Virus record (IMG/VR): IMGVR_UViG_3300033144_001638
Location: 1 to 44,855 of that record
Direction: 5' to 3' (one strand)
DNA from: a virus
DNA: 44,855 nt
Below are positions 32,501 through 40,457 of this stretch, one piece after another. How positions within the stretch are numbered: the first letter of the stretch is position 1; each line of letters begins with the position of its first letter. Position numbers and translations under genes: made by a program. The notes below the pieces were generated by a model that ran no database searches, was not told where the DNA came from, and saw nothing but the letters and a program-made list of their open reading frames with translations.

Positions 32501-32639
32501 AACGGATGGTTTTGAACCTAACCCAGTAAGCACAACCAGTACTACTACAGATCCTAATACTACAACTACAACAAGTACTACTAATATACCTGGAGTAAGA
32601 ACAATATTTACTAAATTTAGTGGACCTATAGAAAATTAA
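29571..32639 (+). CDS. Large fibre/adhesin-like virion protein with Ser/Thr linkers, 1022 aa
   Basis: Residues 1-110 form a Cys-containing domain (LTNCKECANIPDLLRRIDCKIAELG) that may anchor the protein to the virion. Ser/Thr linkers follow at about 116-142 and 156-174, then a large beta-rich part with repeated strands (SLYAYEFDISTAG, LWLASVV, and similar) that looks like beta-propeller or beta-sandwich sequence, and a last Thr linker (SSTTSTTTDPNTTTTTSTT) near residue 990. These features fit an elongated, domain-on-a-string adhesin, for example a receptor-binding or surface fibre. No enzyme motif was found. It is followed after one base by the protease-bearing gene. Confidence 0.65.
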   Translation: MISPKLTNCKECANIPDLLRRIDCKIAELGNNLYNNVVFMLNRPIATSEISQLLVYKRVLRNRFCDTHYAHGCPDVSTEDIASKVIRLTAGCVPHCGEPTVCEITTCPITPVPNPTTTSTSTSSTSTTSTTSTSSTSTTTTTLNCNFSGVIVCNPSTTTTTTLAPTTTTSTTYFPDPFGVPCLWSTNGGDSGLLAVYDFDTNTATDVLVPNDFTETYGIERPICATEDKLWLASVVDKGSNPDNDADDVVYIREWDIDATGAVPVLIYVREITLYSGGFSASNLGGSSVWAMTAIDNNTLIVGTGNQYGAPTGTGGSGSLYAYEFDISTAGDIAISNSDVSTGHLASAGTGTTKLSNLTYANSGQLIVGYRYDLQPDGSGLITEVGNFIKVFNTTPSNPQFTVNDIAIEVFKLQDKGYPEFTNTYTGVKDAPFWGVNGLAQVLQPETLQVYTLDQGPNYDITLTTSVNSSNDWLSSATHCSNINFELSDNIDCGITYFPAMFDADDNYLGPQTFEYNGMTVEASLASNINAFDNVGPAFFKFLGCSGLAIPATTYNVTRSVSGNNFQIQLTFPQPVNNITIRAAILNSNADLTSGDVYQVSTNTGAPTLSIVQGCKVQVIGNKFGGGIGNDGQPSSDLTDGNDSGGEFLVTAPSDFTSMVIFGNAPTGGPLLLGCPPVNCKNMVYIQQGSTFCDDPESAGRCVSPPDVPVEQPTWTPILVWNKDTGVCTEVGPPPGTAFSSGDVSIGDNIVVTSSNFSPTSSTRDQCFVKYDCTVTDGVPSNLQWDEKKYVLPPFWDDFNGDTFIPNIEVINDNQIGVTVSKFSLGAPCWYDVRFLICTFPESGEEMIVEDKFQFVCASTNTGDIVVTYKPDGVTPNKLIALQGVEAYVDGGVLQNKLAVTQYDINSGALEVVTKAEDWIDPSGIGASLAIVDGELYAGSAVWAKVDFNYPYAWTLLDNNEKPCPAGGAGTVPACRITDGFEPNPVSTTSTTTDPNTTTTTSTTNIPGVRTIFTKFSGPIEN

Positions 32640-32640
32640 T

Positions 32641-35600
32641 ATGAAGTTAACAAAAGACATATTAGCTAAGATTGACGAGCTTCATAAGAAGTATCCGAAT
32701 ATAACATCTGTTTCCTTTGGTAAGAAAACAAAGGATGGTGTTGCTACTGGTGAATACTCAATTAATGTTACAGTTGAGAAGAAGAAACCATTATCGGAAT
32801 TGAAGAGTAGTGAGGTGATAGAGTCTACAGTTCAAGTAGGTGATACAATTCTAAAGACAGATGTTTCTGAGATGTCTCAACCTATCACTCTTAATTGTGG
32901 GGATAACTTGTCTTCTGGAGGTTGTGGATTTTTTCCACCAGGTCCTAATAATCAAGAAAACAGAGCTACACAACAAGTAATAAAAGGTGGATTATCAATG
33001 TCTACAGAAAACAATGACTGTACTGTAGGAACACTTGGTGGTATTGTAAGTCACCCAGCTAGTGGATGTGTAGTAGGATTAACTAACAATCACGTAAGTA
33101 TAGGAGATGCTTTCTATACAGCTTACAGAAATGTAAATGGTATTAAAGAAAATGAATATGATCCTGTAAACAGATCATTTCAAACAGGTGAAGGTAATTG
33201 GAATTCAGCAACTAATCTAGGCGTAAGTTTAAGATATGTTCCTATACATCCTACATCTTCTGGTATAGCTAATCAAGTGGATGCAGCACTTACATCTTTA
33301 GATGCAAGTAGATTTGACCCAAACGAATCTTGGTCACAGGAAGGCTTAGAATCTATACTAGGTACTAATCCACCACCATTTGCCTCATCAATTGAGATAG
33401 ATAATTTAGTGAACACAAACCCTCGTGTATATACCACTGGAAGAACTCTTGGACCTAAAGGACTCATGCCTAATTGTCCTGTAGTTATTACAGATATAGG
33501 AGTATCCTTTAATATAGGATATCAGTTACAAAAGCCAGGTGGTTTATGTCCAGGTAATCAATATCAGGAGCTTTGTTTCTTTAATAATATTATAAAGTAT
33601 GCAAAACCTCTTCCTTCAAATCCTAACAATCAGAATATAACTATTTTTGATGGCACTGGAACTAATGGTTGCTGGAATCCAGTATATAGTGGTGATTCAG
33701 GCTCCATGCTTCTTGCAGACATAAACGGAACTATTAAAATTATAGGACTGGTATTTGCAGGATCGGTAGGTGGTTATACTAATACTAATCAACCTTTATT
33801 TACATATGGATTTGCATGTAGAATAGATTTTGTAGCAGAACAGTTAGGTATTTCTCAGTACACTAGTGGTAATCTTATGGTAGACACCTCAACCATAGAG
33901 TTTATAACTGTTCCTGGTGTAAGTACTGAAAAGATAGTATATTGTGACGGAGAGGAGTATTGGCAGATGGGATTAACAGATTCATTAGCTAATGATTGTG
34001 GTAGTGTACCACCAACTACAACAACCACTACTACAAATGTATCTGTTATTGGATGTAGTCAACCTTTTGACTTTGATGCTCCGGAAGGATTCCCAGGAAT
34101 AAGCACTGGAAATGGAGTCAAGACACTAAGTAATGGATTTGTATTAACTACAAGCACAGAAGGATCAAATTGTAATCCTACATATGTACCACTTGAACCT
34201 GGATTAGTTCCTAATGCTAATTCTATGTGTCCAGATTTCCCTGGTTTTAGAAATAGACAATGGAATAATCAAGGACCACAAGGTATAGGAAATAGTAGTC
34301 AATGTACTAAGTTCACAATGGACTTTGATTATGGAGTTTCTGCAATAGCATTTACATGTGTAGGGATAGGATATGTTACTCCACCTCTTCAATACGAAGT
34401 GGTAGAAGTTTCATCCACTGTGCCTCTTGGAATAGAATTAATCTACGCATGTAATGATTTTGTAGTTGAAAATATGGGAGATGGAACAGTTAGATTTAAA
34501 GGTAGACCAGGACAACCTCTTAAAAGTGCTAGCGGATTATTTAGCATTTATCCTACCAATCCTGCTGACAAAATAGATACATTGGTTTTCCAACATATAG
34601 GGGATAGCTTAGCTGGTTGTAGTATTGATTTCTATCTATGTCCAGATGATCAATTACCTACTACAACAACAACAAGTAGTAGTTCTACAAGTACTAGTAC
34701 ATCAACTAGCACTAGCACTTCTACTAGTACAAGTACAAGTACCAGTACAAGTACCAGTACGTCTACTAGCACCTCTACTAGCACCTCTACTAGTACTTCT
34801 ACCAGTACAACAACAAGTACACCTCCTTCACAATTTAGTGTGACGTGTAATGATTATAGTTTACTTGGTACTCCAACAGGAGCAGGAGGTAGTTTTAGAT
34901 TCCCTGGTCATTCTGGTACTGTTCCTGTAATAGGTTTCGGTATTGGTGGTGCAGGAGGAAGTGGCTTTAGTGGAACTTATAGTTCAATACCTCAAGATGG
35001 AGATATATTAAGATGGGAACTAGAAGCTTTTAATAATGCAGGTGACCCTGTTACTGAACCACTCTTGATGGGATTTGAAGTTGAGAAAGATGGTGTTAAT
35101 ATTTACACACAAGCACTTACATTTGTAGCAATCAACTCGTCAATTAGTACAGGATTCCAAGACATTACTTATTCTAGAGATTCACAGTATGACTTTATAG
35201 TAAATATTGAACAAACAACAACAACAACTACTACAACAGTTGCTCCTGCCACTTATATTCTAACAAGTAACACTCCAAGTTTACTAGATAGTACACAAGG
35301 TGCTGAAGTAATTTTAACTCTTGATGGAACCCCTTCGTTTACTGAAACTATTACATCTGGAACTCCTACGGTTTCAGGTTCTTTTGATAGTAGTGCTGTT
35401 GATGGACTTACTATGTTATATAACATGACAGGATATAATAATACAAGTAATGCCCAAAACTTTACCTTTCAAATGTTTGTAGATAATGTTCTGAAATTTA
35501 CAGATGGACCTACCTTAATTTTTGGAGGTAGTCAAGATTCAACAGGATTCCAATTTATCCCTAACCCTCCAGCTTATCAGCGTGGTTCAGAATATAAATT

Positions 35601-36441
35601 TGTAGTAGACATAGCTCAGACAACCACTACTACAACCACTGTTCCACCTACCACTACAACCACTACAACTGAACCAACAATTACATGGACATGGGAGTTT
35701 GAAGGTGTAGAACCTAGTACTACTAAAGCATGGAGAAATTCAACACTTGAGATATTTGTAGATAATGTTTCAGTAGTAGGTCCTTTAACATTTACTTCAG
35801 GTAGTCCTACTGGTACAGGAACATTTACAGCACCTATAGGAGGTAAAATAGAACAAACTATTACTACAAGTAATAATCCTGCAACATATCCTGTATATAT
35901 AGAAACAGAAAAATACAAAGGAACTGTGTCTGGAGGAGTAACTCTTGAAACTAGTGATGAAGAATTTATAGTACCTAACGGAAGTGGTTCAAGTACATTA
36001 ACTTCAACAATCGTATCCGCTAGCCCAACAGATCCAAAACTAAAATATAAACTTAATTGTAGTGCTGCTCAAACTTCTAGTATACTAGTTTCTATAGAAG
36101 ATTCTGAAGATAGTTCATCGCCACAACTAATAAATATATCAGATAATACAACAGCACTCACTTTCTTTGAAAAGTCTGCTGATCCTTCAGACAATGGTTT
36201 ATATACCAATGAGTATTTTATTGAAGGTCATCAATATTTAGCTGAAATGACTTACAAGAAAGGATCTCCTGGAGACAACGATACAATTAATCTAAGCACT
36301 AGTGGAGGAGGTTCTACTGCTCAATCAGATACAGACACTGGTGTTGCTGAAACACTAATAGGACCTGTTAGCTCAACATTTACAGTATCAAATGTAGCGT
36401 CTGGTCCAGTATCAATATCATTCGAACAAACCTCACCATAA
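32641..36441 (+). CDS. Trypsin-like serine protease fused to Thr-linked beta-sandwich repeats, 1266 aa
   Basis: Residues about 1-95 look like a propeptide or inhibitor-like alpha/beta domain. Residues about 120-420 form a chymotrypsin-fold protease: GLTNNHVS with His151, NQVDAALTSLD with Asp214 and YSGDSGSML with Ser353, in the correct order H-D-S. Thr linkers then separate repeat modules: about 457-468 (T7), 672-730 (mainly ST repeats), 858-869, and 992-1013. The modules around 734-857 and 870-991 end alike (QYDFIVNIEQ and EYKFVVDIAQ). The layout suggests a long surface appendage carrying a protease. It may cut host surface proteins or process the virion. Enzyme fold and triad are clearly visible; substrate is unknown. 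Confidence 0.8.
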   Translation: MKLTKDILAKIDELHKKYPNITSVSFGKKTKDGVATGEYSINVTVEKKKPLSELKSSEVIESTVQVGDTILKTDVSEMSQPITLNCGDNLSSGGCGFFPPGPNNQENRATQQVIKGGLSMSTENNDCTVGTLGGIVSHPASGCVVGLTNNHVSIGDAFYTAYRNVNGIKENEYDPVNRSFQTGEGNWNSATNLGVSLRYVPIHPTSSGIANQVDAALTSLDASRFDPNESWSQEGLESILGTNPPPFASSIEIDNLVNTNPRVYTTGRTLGPKGLMPNCPVVITDIGVSFNIGYQLQKPGGLCPGNQYQELCFFNNIIKYAKPLPSNPNNQNITIFDGTGTNGCWNPVYSGDSGSMLLADINGTIKIIGLVFAGSVGGYTNTNQPLFTYGFACRIDFVAEQLGISQYTSGNLMVDTSTIEFITVPGVSTEKIVYCDGEEYWQMGLTDSLANDCGSVPPTTTTTTTNVSVIGCSQPFDFDAPEGFPGISTGNGVKTLSNGFVLTTSTEGSNCNPTYVPLEPGLVPNANSMCPDFPGFRNRQWNNQGPQGIGNSSQCTKFTMDFDYGVSAIAFTCVGIGYVTPPLQYEVVEVSSTVPLGIELIYACNDFVVENMGDGTVRFKGRPGQPLKSASGLFSIYPTNPADKIDTLVFQHIGDSLAGCSIDFYLCPDDQLPTTTTTSSSSTSTSTSTSTSTSTSTSTSTSTSTSTSTSTSTSTSTSTSTSTTTSTPPSQFSVTCNDYSLLGTPTGAGGSFRFPGHSGTVPVIGFGIGGAGGSGFSGTYSSIPQDGDILRWELEAFNNAGDPVTEPLLMGFEVEKDGVNIYTQALTFVAINSSISTGFQDITYSRDSQYDFIVNIEQTTTTTTTTVAPATYILTSNTPSLLDSTQGAEVILTLDGTPSFTETITSGTPTVSGSFDSSAVDGLTMLYNMTGYNNTSNAQNFTFQMFVDNVLKFTDGPTLIFGGSQDSTGFQFIPNPPAYQRGSEYKFVVDIAQTTTTTTTVPPTTTTTTTEPTITWTWEFEGVEPSTTKAWRNSTLEIFVDNVSVVGPLTFTSGSPTGTGTFTAPIGGKIEQTITTSNNPATYPVYIETEKYKGTVSGGVTLETSDEEFIVPNGSGSSTLTSTIVSASPTDPKLKYKLNCSAAQTSSILVSIEDSEDSSSPQLINISDNTTALTFFEKSADPSDNGLYTNEYFIEGHQYLAEMTYKKGSPGDNDTINLSTSGGGSTAQSDTDTGVAETLIGPVSSTFTVSNVASGPVSISFEQTSP
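34660..34820 (+). repeat. Degenerate tandem repeat coding for (Ser-Thr)n
   Basis: About 160 bases of short repeats such as ACTAGTACAAGTACC encode a long Ser-Thr run. Synonymous codons vary (AGT, AGC, TCT; ACA, ACT, ACC), which implies selection at the protein level. Similar repeats occur at 29917-30090, 38404-38490 and 38868-39060. Confidence 0.8.
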
Positions 36442-36466
36442 GGTGAACAAATAAAATTATAAAATT

Positions 36467-37618
36467 ATGTCAACACAAAATTGCTCAAACTGTTACAACG
36501 GCTGCACTGAGATCACCTCAGACAAGTGCGTTAAATATACAGGTGTAGACGTTCCTATATTAGGGATAAAAAATGGAGACTCTCTATCTTATGTAGAGCA
36601 GGCTTTGATTACCTTTTTAGGTTCTGCACTTGATGGCACAGGTATACAACCTGTTGTCCCTTCCTCAGATATATGTCCTGTAGTACAGGGTTATCTGGAT
36701 GATTGTAGTCCATTATCTTTGAATAACTACCTTACAGGTATTATTAAAACTATATGTGACTTAAATGAACAAATAGTAAATCTTGAATCTGCTTCCGGTA
36801 TTTCAGGAACTGGACAGTCTACTCCCTACAACACTCAATGTTTGACAGGAGTCTCAGATAATACTAGCACTAGAAATGTACTAGAAAGAACGATAGTAAA
36901 GTTATGTGATGTTGAGCAGTCATTAAATACTTTTATTACAGATGTTACCACTAACTATGTAAAAATTGTTGACATAGATACATACATAGCTAACTTTTTA
37001 AATAATAATCCACAACAACAACTTATCAGTAATAGGATGGTTCCTTTTGCTGCTGTTCCTTATTTCGGATCATTAAATGTATTTGATTCATCTGGAGCTG
37101 GTATAGGTGTATGGGAGAGAATCTTTCTATGTAATGGACAAAATGGAACACCAGATCTAAGAGGTAGAGTTGTTGTAGGAGCTACATCGATGGGTAGTAC
37201 TGTCATGGCTTCAGAGGTTGATCCTGCTGTAACAGGCAACCCTGCGTATGACTTAAATACAACTCATGGTGTAAATACTATTACACTAACAGCTGCTCAA
37301 ATACCAACTCACACTCACAATGATGTAGTAACTGCTGTGTTAAATCCTGCAAGTCACGAACATCAAGTAGCAACTTTAAATGATACTGCTACCGTAGTTC
37401 CTCCTACAAGTAGTACAGCTGTTCAAGCTTTATATTCTACTACTGTAAATGGAAGTTACACTTTAGCAGGTGCTACAGATGCTGCAACAGTTGGAAAAAG
37501 TAGTACTGTAACTCAAAGTGTAGATGTAACAGTAGTACCTGGTGCAACTGGAGGTGGAGGAGAACATAATAACTATCAACCTGGAGTTGGATCATATTAC
37601 ATAATATTCATACCTTAA
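36467..37618 (+). CDS. Tail-collar / short tail fibre-type protein, 383 aa
   Basis: The C-terminal half has the phage tail-collar pattern seen in T4 gp12 and related receptor-binding proteins: FLCNGQNGTPDLRGRVVVG (residues about 221-239), the metal-binding-like IPTHTHND (about 281-288), a variable region, then GGGEHNNYQPGVGSYY at the end. The N-terminal part begins with a Cys-rich sequence (NCSNCYNGC) and helical stretches that could mediate attachment to the tail. The protein likely contacts the host surface as a trimer. The variable part between the His motif and the end (residues about 290-360) is Ala/Thr-rich. The start has a long A/T leader with ATAAAATTATAAAATT. Confidence 0.8.
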   Translation: MSTQNCSNCYNGCTEITSDKCVKYTGVDVPILGIKNGDSLSYVEQALITFLGSALDGTGIQPVVPSSDICPVVQGYLDDCSPLSLNNYLTGIIKTICDLNEQIVNLESASGISGTGQSTPYNTQCLTGVSDNTSTRNVLERTIVKLCDVEQSLNTFITDVTTNYVKIVDIDTYIANFLNNNPQQQLISNRMVPFAAVPYFGSLNVFDSSGAGIGVWERIFLCNGQNGTPDLRGRVVVGATSMGSTVMASEVDPAVTGNPAYDLNTTHGVNTITLTAAQIPTHTHNDVVTAVLNPASHEHQVATLNDTATVVPPTSSTAVQALYSTTVNGSYTLAGATDAATVGKSSTVTQSVDVTVVPGATGGGGEHNNYQPGVGSYYIIFIP

Positions 37619-37629
37619 TACTATAAACA

Positions 37630-37935
37630 ATGGCATACTTACCTACAAATCCTTGTTGCACAGAAGTGGTGGTGAATAGTCCATGTGGATGTACTAGTAC
37701 ACACACTAATGAGTGTGGAACCACAGGACATTTATCTAAATCTATTGTATACAATGGACCAACATTACCTTGTTCTAATGCAGAACCATGTGATGATTTA
37801 AACGTTGTTTTGTCTAAAATTGACGAACTTCTTTGTGTGTTGAAGAATCAACAAACATCAAATACATCAGATATTGCTGCTATGAAACAACAAATAATAG
37901 ATATAAATAATACATTAACTAGTTGTTGCCCATAA
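37630..37935 (+). CDS. Cys-rich small virion-associated protein, 101 aa
   Basis: The first 60 residues contain many Cys (PCCTEVVVNSPCGCTSTHTNECG), the last 40 form a helical coiled coil (LSKIDELLCVLKNQQ ... MKQQIIDINNTLTSCCP). This combination suggests a trimerising adaptor or fibre-attachment peptide. The stop overlaps the next ATG (TAATG). No family recognised. Confidence 0.65.
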   Translation: MAYLPTNPCCTEVVVNSPCGCTSTHTNECGTTGHLSKSIVYNGPTLPCSNAEPCDDLNVVLSKIDELLCVLKNQQTSNTSDIAAMKQQIIDINNTLTSCCP

Positions 37936-38192
37936 TGGAAGCATTACTAACATTAACTGTCGCAGGAAATAATACCGGACCTTTCAAACTCTATTCAGAT
38001 GTTGATGGGTTTGCAAATCCTTTTGAGACTGGTGTTTTAAAGTCAGATCTAGTATCTGGGTATCTAACTGCAACTATTCCTGACTACACTAGAGTGGTAA
38101 GAGTAGAGAATGACACTACTGTTAGTATATGTACTAATTCTACAGACATTGTGTTGCAAGAAACAACCACAACAACCACAACAGCACCATAA
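37935..38192 (+). CDS. GPF-module paralogue 1, Thr tail, 85 aa
   Basis: Starts at ATG 37935 in TAATG overlap. It contains one copy of a module also found in the next three genes: GPFKLYSDVDGFANPF, TGV, SGYL and a DY/DGT strand. It then ends QETTTTTTTAP. It may be a small beta-sandwich virion protein whose C-terminal domain has been lost, or a decoration protein. The module is described under the findings. Confidence 0.7.
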   Translation: MEALLTLTVAGNNTGPFKLYSDVDGFANPFETGVLKSDLVSGYLTATIPDYTRVVRVENDTTVSICTNSTDIVLQETTTTTTTAP

Positions 38193-38194
38193 CT

Positions 38195-39334
38195 ATGGCA
38201 CTAATAGAAATAACATTAACGATAGACGGACAAGCAGGACCATTTGATTTATTTTCAGATGTAGATAACTATGTATCAGCTTTTGATACTCAAGTTCCAG
38301 CTACTGCTATGGAGGCAGGATACTTAGTGGAAGCTCCAGATGGGACAACTAATGTCAAGGTGTGCTCTACCGGTGTTTGTGAAAACTGTATTATATTACC
38401 AACAAACTGTCCTACTACAAGTACTACGACTAGTACTTCAACTAGTACGACATCAACTTCAACTAGTACTACTAGTTCAACAACAACAATTAAAGAAGTT
38501 AAACTTAACTGGGAGCTTATAACAAATACTCCAAGTTCGTTAACTGCTATTGAACCACAATCATCACAACTTAAAATTGATGTTAATGGAAACAATGTAG
38601 TAGATGCAACAATTACAGGTAATGCTAATTCACAAAGTGGACAAATAACTGTAGCTGTAGGAGATGTAGTATCTGCGTCACTAGAAACAGATAGAACTGG
38701 TACTTATAACTTTATACATAGTATTGCTAAAAATGGTGTATTATATCAAGCACAAGACACTTGTTTCTTCTGTGTTGATAATTTTGTTACACTAATGTCT
38801 CCTGATTATACTGAAAGTGGTTCGGTAGATCCTGTAGCTTTCTCATTTGTAGCTGATACTTATAAAGAAGAAACAACAACTACCACTACAAGTAGTAGCA
38901 CTTCTACCAGTACTTCAACAAGTACTTCTACTAGTTCTACAACTACAAGCACTACAACATGTGACTGTAGTCTAGGTACAGGAACAGCTATTGTAACTCA
39001 AGGTACAACAACAACAAGTACTAGTAAAATTCCAACCACTTCAACCACTACAACTATTAGTATGAACCTATATGCTGGAATTAGAACTCAAACTGGTCGA
39101 GTAGCAACAGGTTGTAATGATTTCTTATCTAATTTTGTATGGAAAAGTGGAGTGTCAGAAGTTCCTGCAATAGGAGATTTCATATTCACGAACTCAGGTG
39201 GAGGTAGTACATTTAATGGACAAAACTTATTCTATGGATATCAAGCAGCAGTTTCAACACCAGATCCTATCACTTACAATATTAAAATAGATCAATTTGG
39301 AGAAATAATAGAATCCACTCCTTGTAACGCATAA
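38195..39334 (+). CDS. GPF-module paralogue 2 with Ser/Thr linkers, 379 aa
   Basis: Residues 1-68 are a GPF module (AGPFDLFSDVDNYVSAF, then GYL and DGTTNVKV). A Ser/Thr linker follows (about 70-98), then a beta-sandwich domain (VKLNWELITNTPSS ... SFVADTYKEE, 102-224) similar to the repeats in the 1266-aa protein, a second linker (about 225-256), a short CDCSLGTG segment, a third linker (about 269-288) and a final 90-aa domain. It looks like a modular surface fibre. No enzyme motif is visible. Confidence 0.7.
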   Translation: MALIEITLTIDGQAGPFDLFSDVDNYVSAFDTQVPATAMEAGYLVEAPDGTTNVKVCSTGVCENCIILPTNCPTTSTTTSTSTSTTSTSTSTTSSTTTIKEVKLNWELITNTPSSLTAIEPQSSQLKIDVNGNNVVDATITGNANSQSGQITVAVGDVVSASLETDRTGTYNFIHSIAKNGVLYQAQDTCFFCVDNFVTLMSPDYTESGSVDPVAFSFVADTYKEETTTTTTSSSTSTSTSTSTSTSSTTTSTTTCDCSLGTGTAIVTQGTTTTSTSKIPTTSTTTTISMNLYAGIRTQTGRVATGCNDFLSNFVWKSGVSEVPAIGDFIFTNSGGGSTFNGQNLFYGYQAAVSTPDPITYNIKIDQFGEIIESTPCNA

Positions 39335-39349
39335 AAAAAATAGATAATT

Positions 39350-39607
39350 ATGGCTATAGGTACATTAACAATAAACGTAAAATTAAACAATCCAGGAGCT
39401 TGTGCAGGTCCTTGTAGTTTATATAGTAATGCAGATAGTTACACTGTTCCTCTTGCAACAGGTATATCAATTACTGTGTTAACTAGTCCTGTAGGATATA
39501 ATATTGATGTTCCAGACGGTGGACTTCTTTCACCTACAGTATTGAGAGTTGTAAACGACCATGTTAGTTGTAATCAAAATTATATAGATATTCCAATTCA
39601 GTTTTAA
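39350..39607 (+). CDS. GPF-module paralogue 3, 85 aa
   Basis: A stand-alone, diverged module: CAGPCSLYSNADSYTVPL, ATGI, VGYNIDVPDGG and a final CNQNYIDIPI. The Phe of GPF is Cys here. It has no linker or tail. It lies two bases before paralogue 4. The family resemblance is clear from the order of motifs. Confidence 0.65.
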   Translation: MAIGTLTINVKLNNPGACAGPCSLYSNADSYTVPLATGISITVLTSPVGYNIDVPDGGLLSPTVLRVVNDHVSCNQNYIDIPIQF

Positions 39608-39609
39608 TT

Positions 39610-40281
39610 ATGAAGACAATAGTAATACAGGCTAGTCATGTAGGAGATGATGCTGGACCTTTTAACTTGTTTTCTCAAGTGACTGGTTTTACAGAAGCAT
39701 TTGAAACCGGTGTTTCAAAAAGTCAACTACTTGCTGGATTTGTATCTTATAACGTTCCTGATGGAACAACAGTTGTTAGAGTTAGATCTGCTAGTCCTGA
39801 GTGTACAAACTATAAAGATGTGGATATTGATACTCCACCAGAGTGTCCAGATCAAACATTAGTGTTTCAGATATGTAACTCTAATGCTGAGAAAGATGAT
39901 AACTTTGCTATAAAGTTGAATGGAATAACAATAGGAGCTGTTAATTTGAATGCATTCGCACAAATAGGATCTGTATTTATAGCCAGTACTACACCTAAAA
40001 TAATTACACAACCAGACTTTCCATGCCCCTTAGGTAACATGCAGATATACACCTTTAATCCTGATCTTCTATCTCAAAGAAATACGATAGAGATGAAGAA
40101 TATAGGAAACAATGGAAATGGAAACTATGGAACATTACAGATTAGAAATTATGAAAACGTTACCCCAGGCAATGCATTGATAAACCCTTGCTTTGTTAAG
40201 AACTTTGTTTTTAGTGGAGGTAGTGGAGAAGACTTTGAGTTTGAGTTCATTTATAATAGTTGCTGTGGTGGTACACCGTAA
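39610..40281 (+). CDS. GPF-module paralogue 4 with C-terminal domain, 223 aa
   Basis: Residues 1-73 are the module (DDAGPFNLFSQVTGFTEAF, TGV, AGFV, DGTTVVRV, CTNYKDVDI). Residues about 80-223 form a beta-rich domain (DQTLVFQICNSNAEKDDNF ... SGGSGEDFEFEFIYNSCCGG) with no linker. A double hairpin terminator follows the stop, so this is the last gene of the host-contact unit. Confidence 0.7.
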   Translation: MKTIVIQASHVGDDAGPFNLFSQVTGFTEAFETGVSKSQLLAGFVSYNVPDGTTVVRVRSASPECTNYKDVDIDTPPECPDQTLVFQICNSNAEKDDNFAIKLNGITIGAVNLNAFAQIGSVFIASTTPKIITQPDFPCPLGNMQIYTFNPDLLSQRNTIEMKNIGNNGNGNYGTLQIRNYENVTPGNALINPCFVKNFVFSGGSGEDFEFEFIYNSCCGGTP

Positions 40282-40283
40282 TA

Positions 40284-40350
40284 AAAAAGTCCTTTTTTGT
40301 TGGTTTTAAAGGACTTCTCCCAGGGGCTTTTTGCCCCTAGGGAGTTTTTA
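40284..40350 (+). terminator. Double hairpin terminator
   Basis: AAGTCCTTT/AAAGGACTT (40287-40316) is followed directly by CTCCC-A-GGGGC / GCCCC-TA-GGGAG (40317-40344, T5 loop) and then TTTTTATTT. The second stem is about 10 bp with a small bulge; the T run makes a strong intrinsic terminator. Confidence 0.88.
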
Positions 40351-40396
40351 TTTATAACCAAACTAATTATAAAGAATAACTTCGGTAGTTAAGTTT

Positions 40397-40429
40397 TTTA
40401 TGTAAAATGAAATAATTTATCTATCTTTG
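40397..40429 (+). promoter_or_regulatory. Promoter for the phosphoesterase/tail unit
   Basis: TTTA (40397-40400), 21-base spacer, TATCTTTG (40422-40429). The -7 box is an exact TAnnTTTG; the -33 box differs by one base. It lies between the terminator and ATG 40458, as expected for a fresh transcription unit. Confidence 0.6.
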
Positions 40430-40457
40430 AGATATTTTCTAATTAAATACGATATAT

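Noticed and set aside
34660-34820. CRISPR-like repeat array
   Set aside because: The repeats are 6-9 bases, unspaced and in frame with a long gene; they encode a Ser-Thr linker.
37923-37934. Earlier TTG start for GPF paralogue 1
   Set aside because: ATG at 37935 overlaps the previous stop as TAATG, in line with other coupled genes here.
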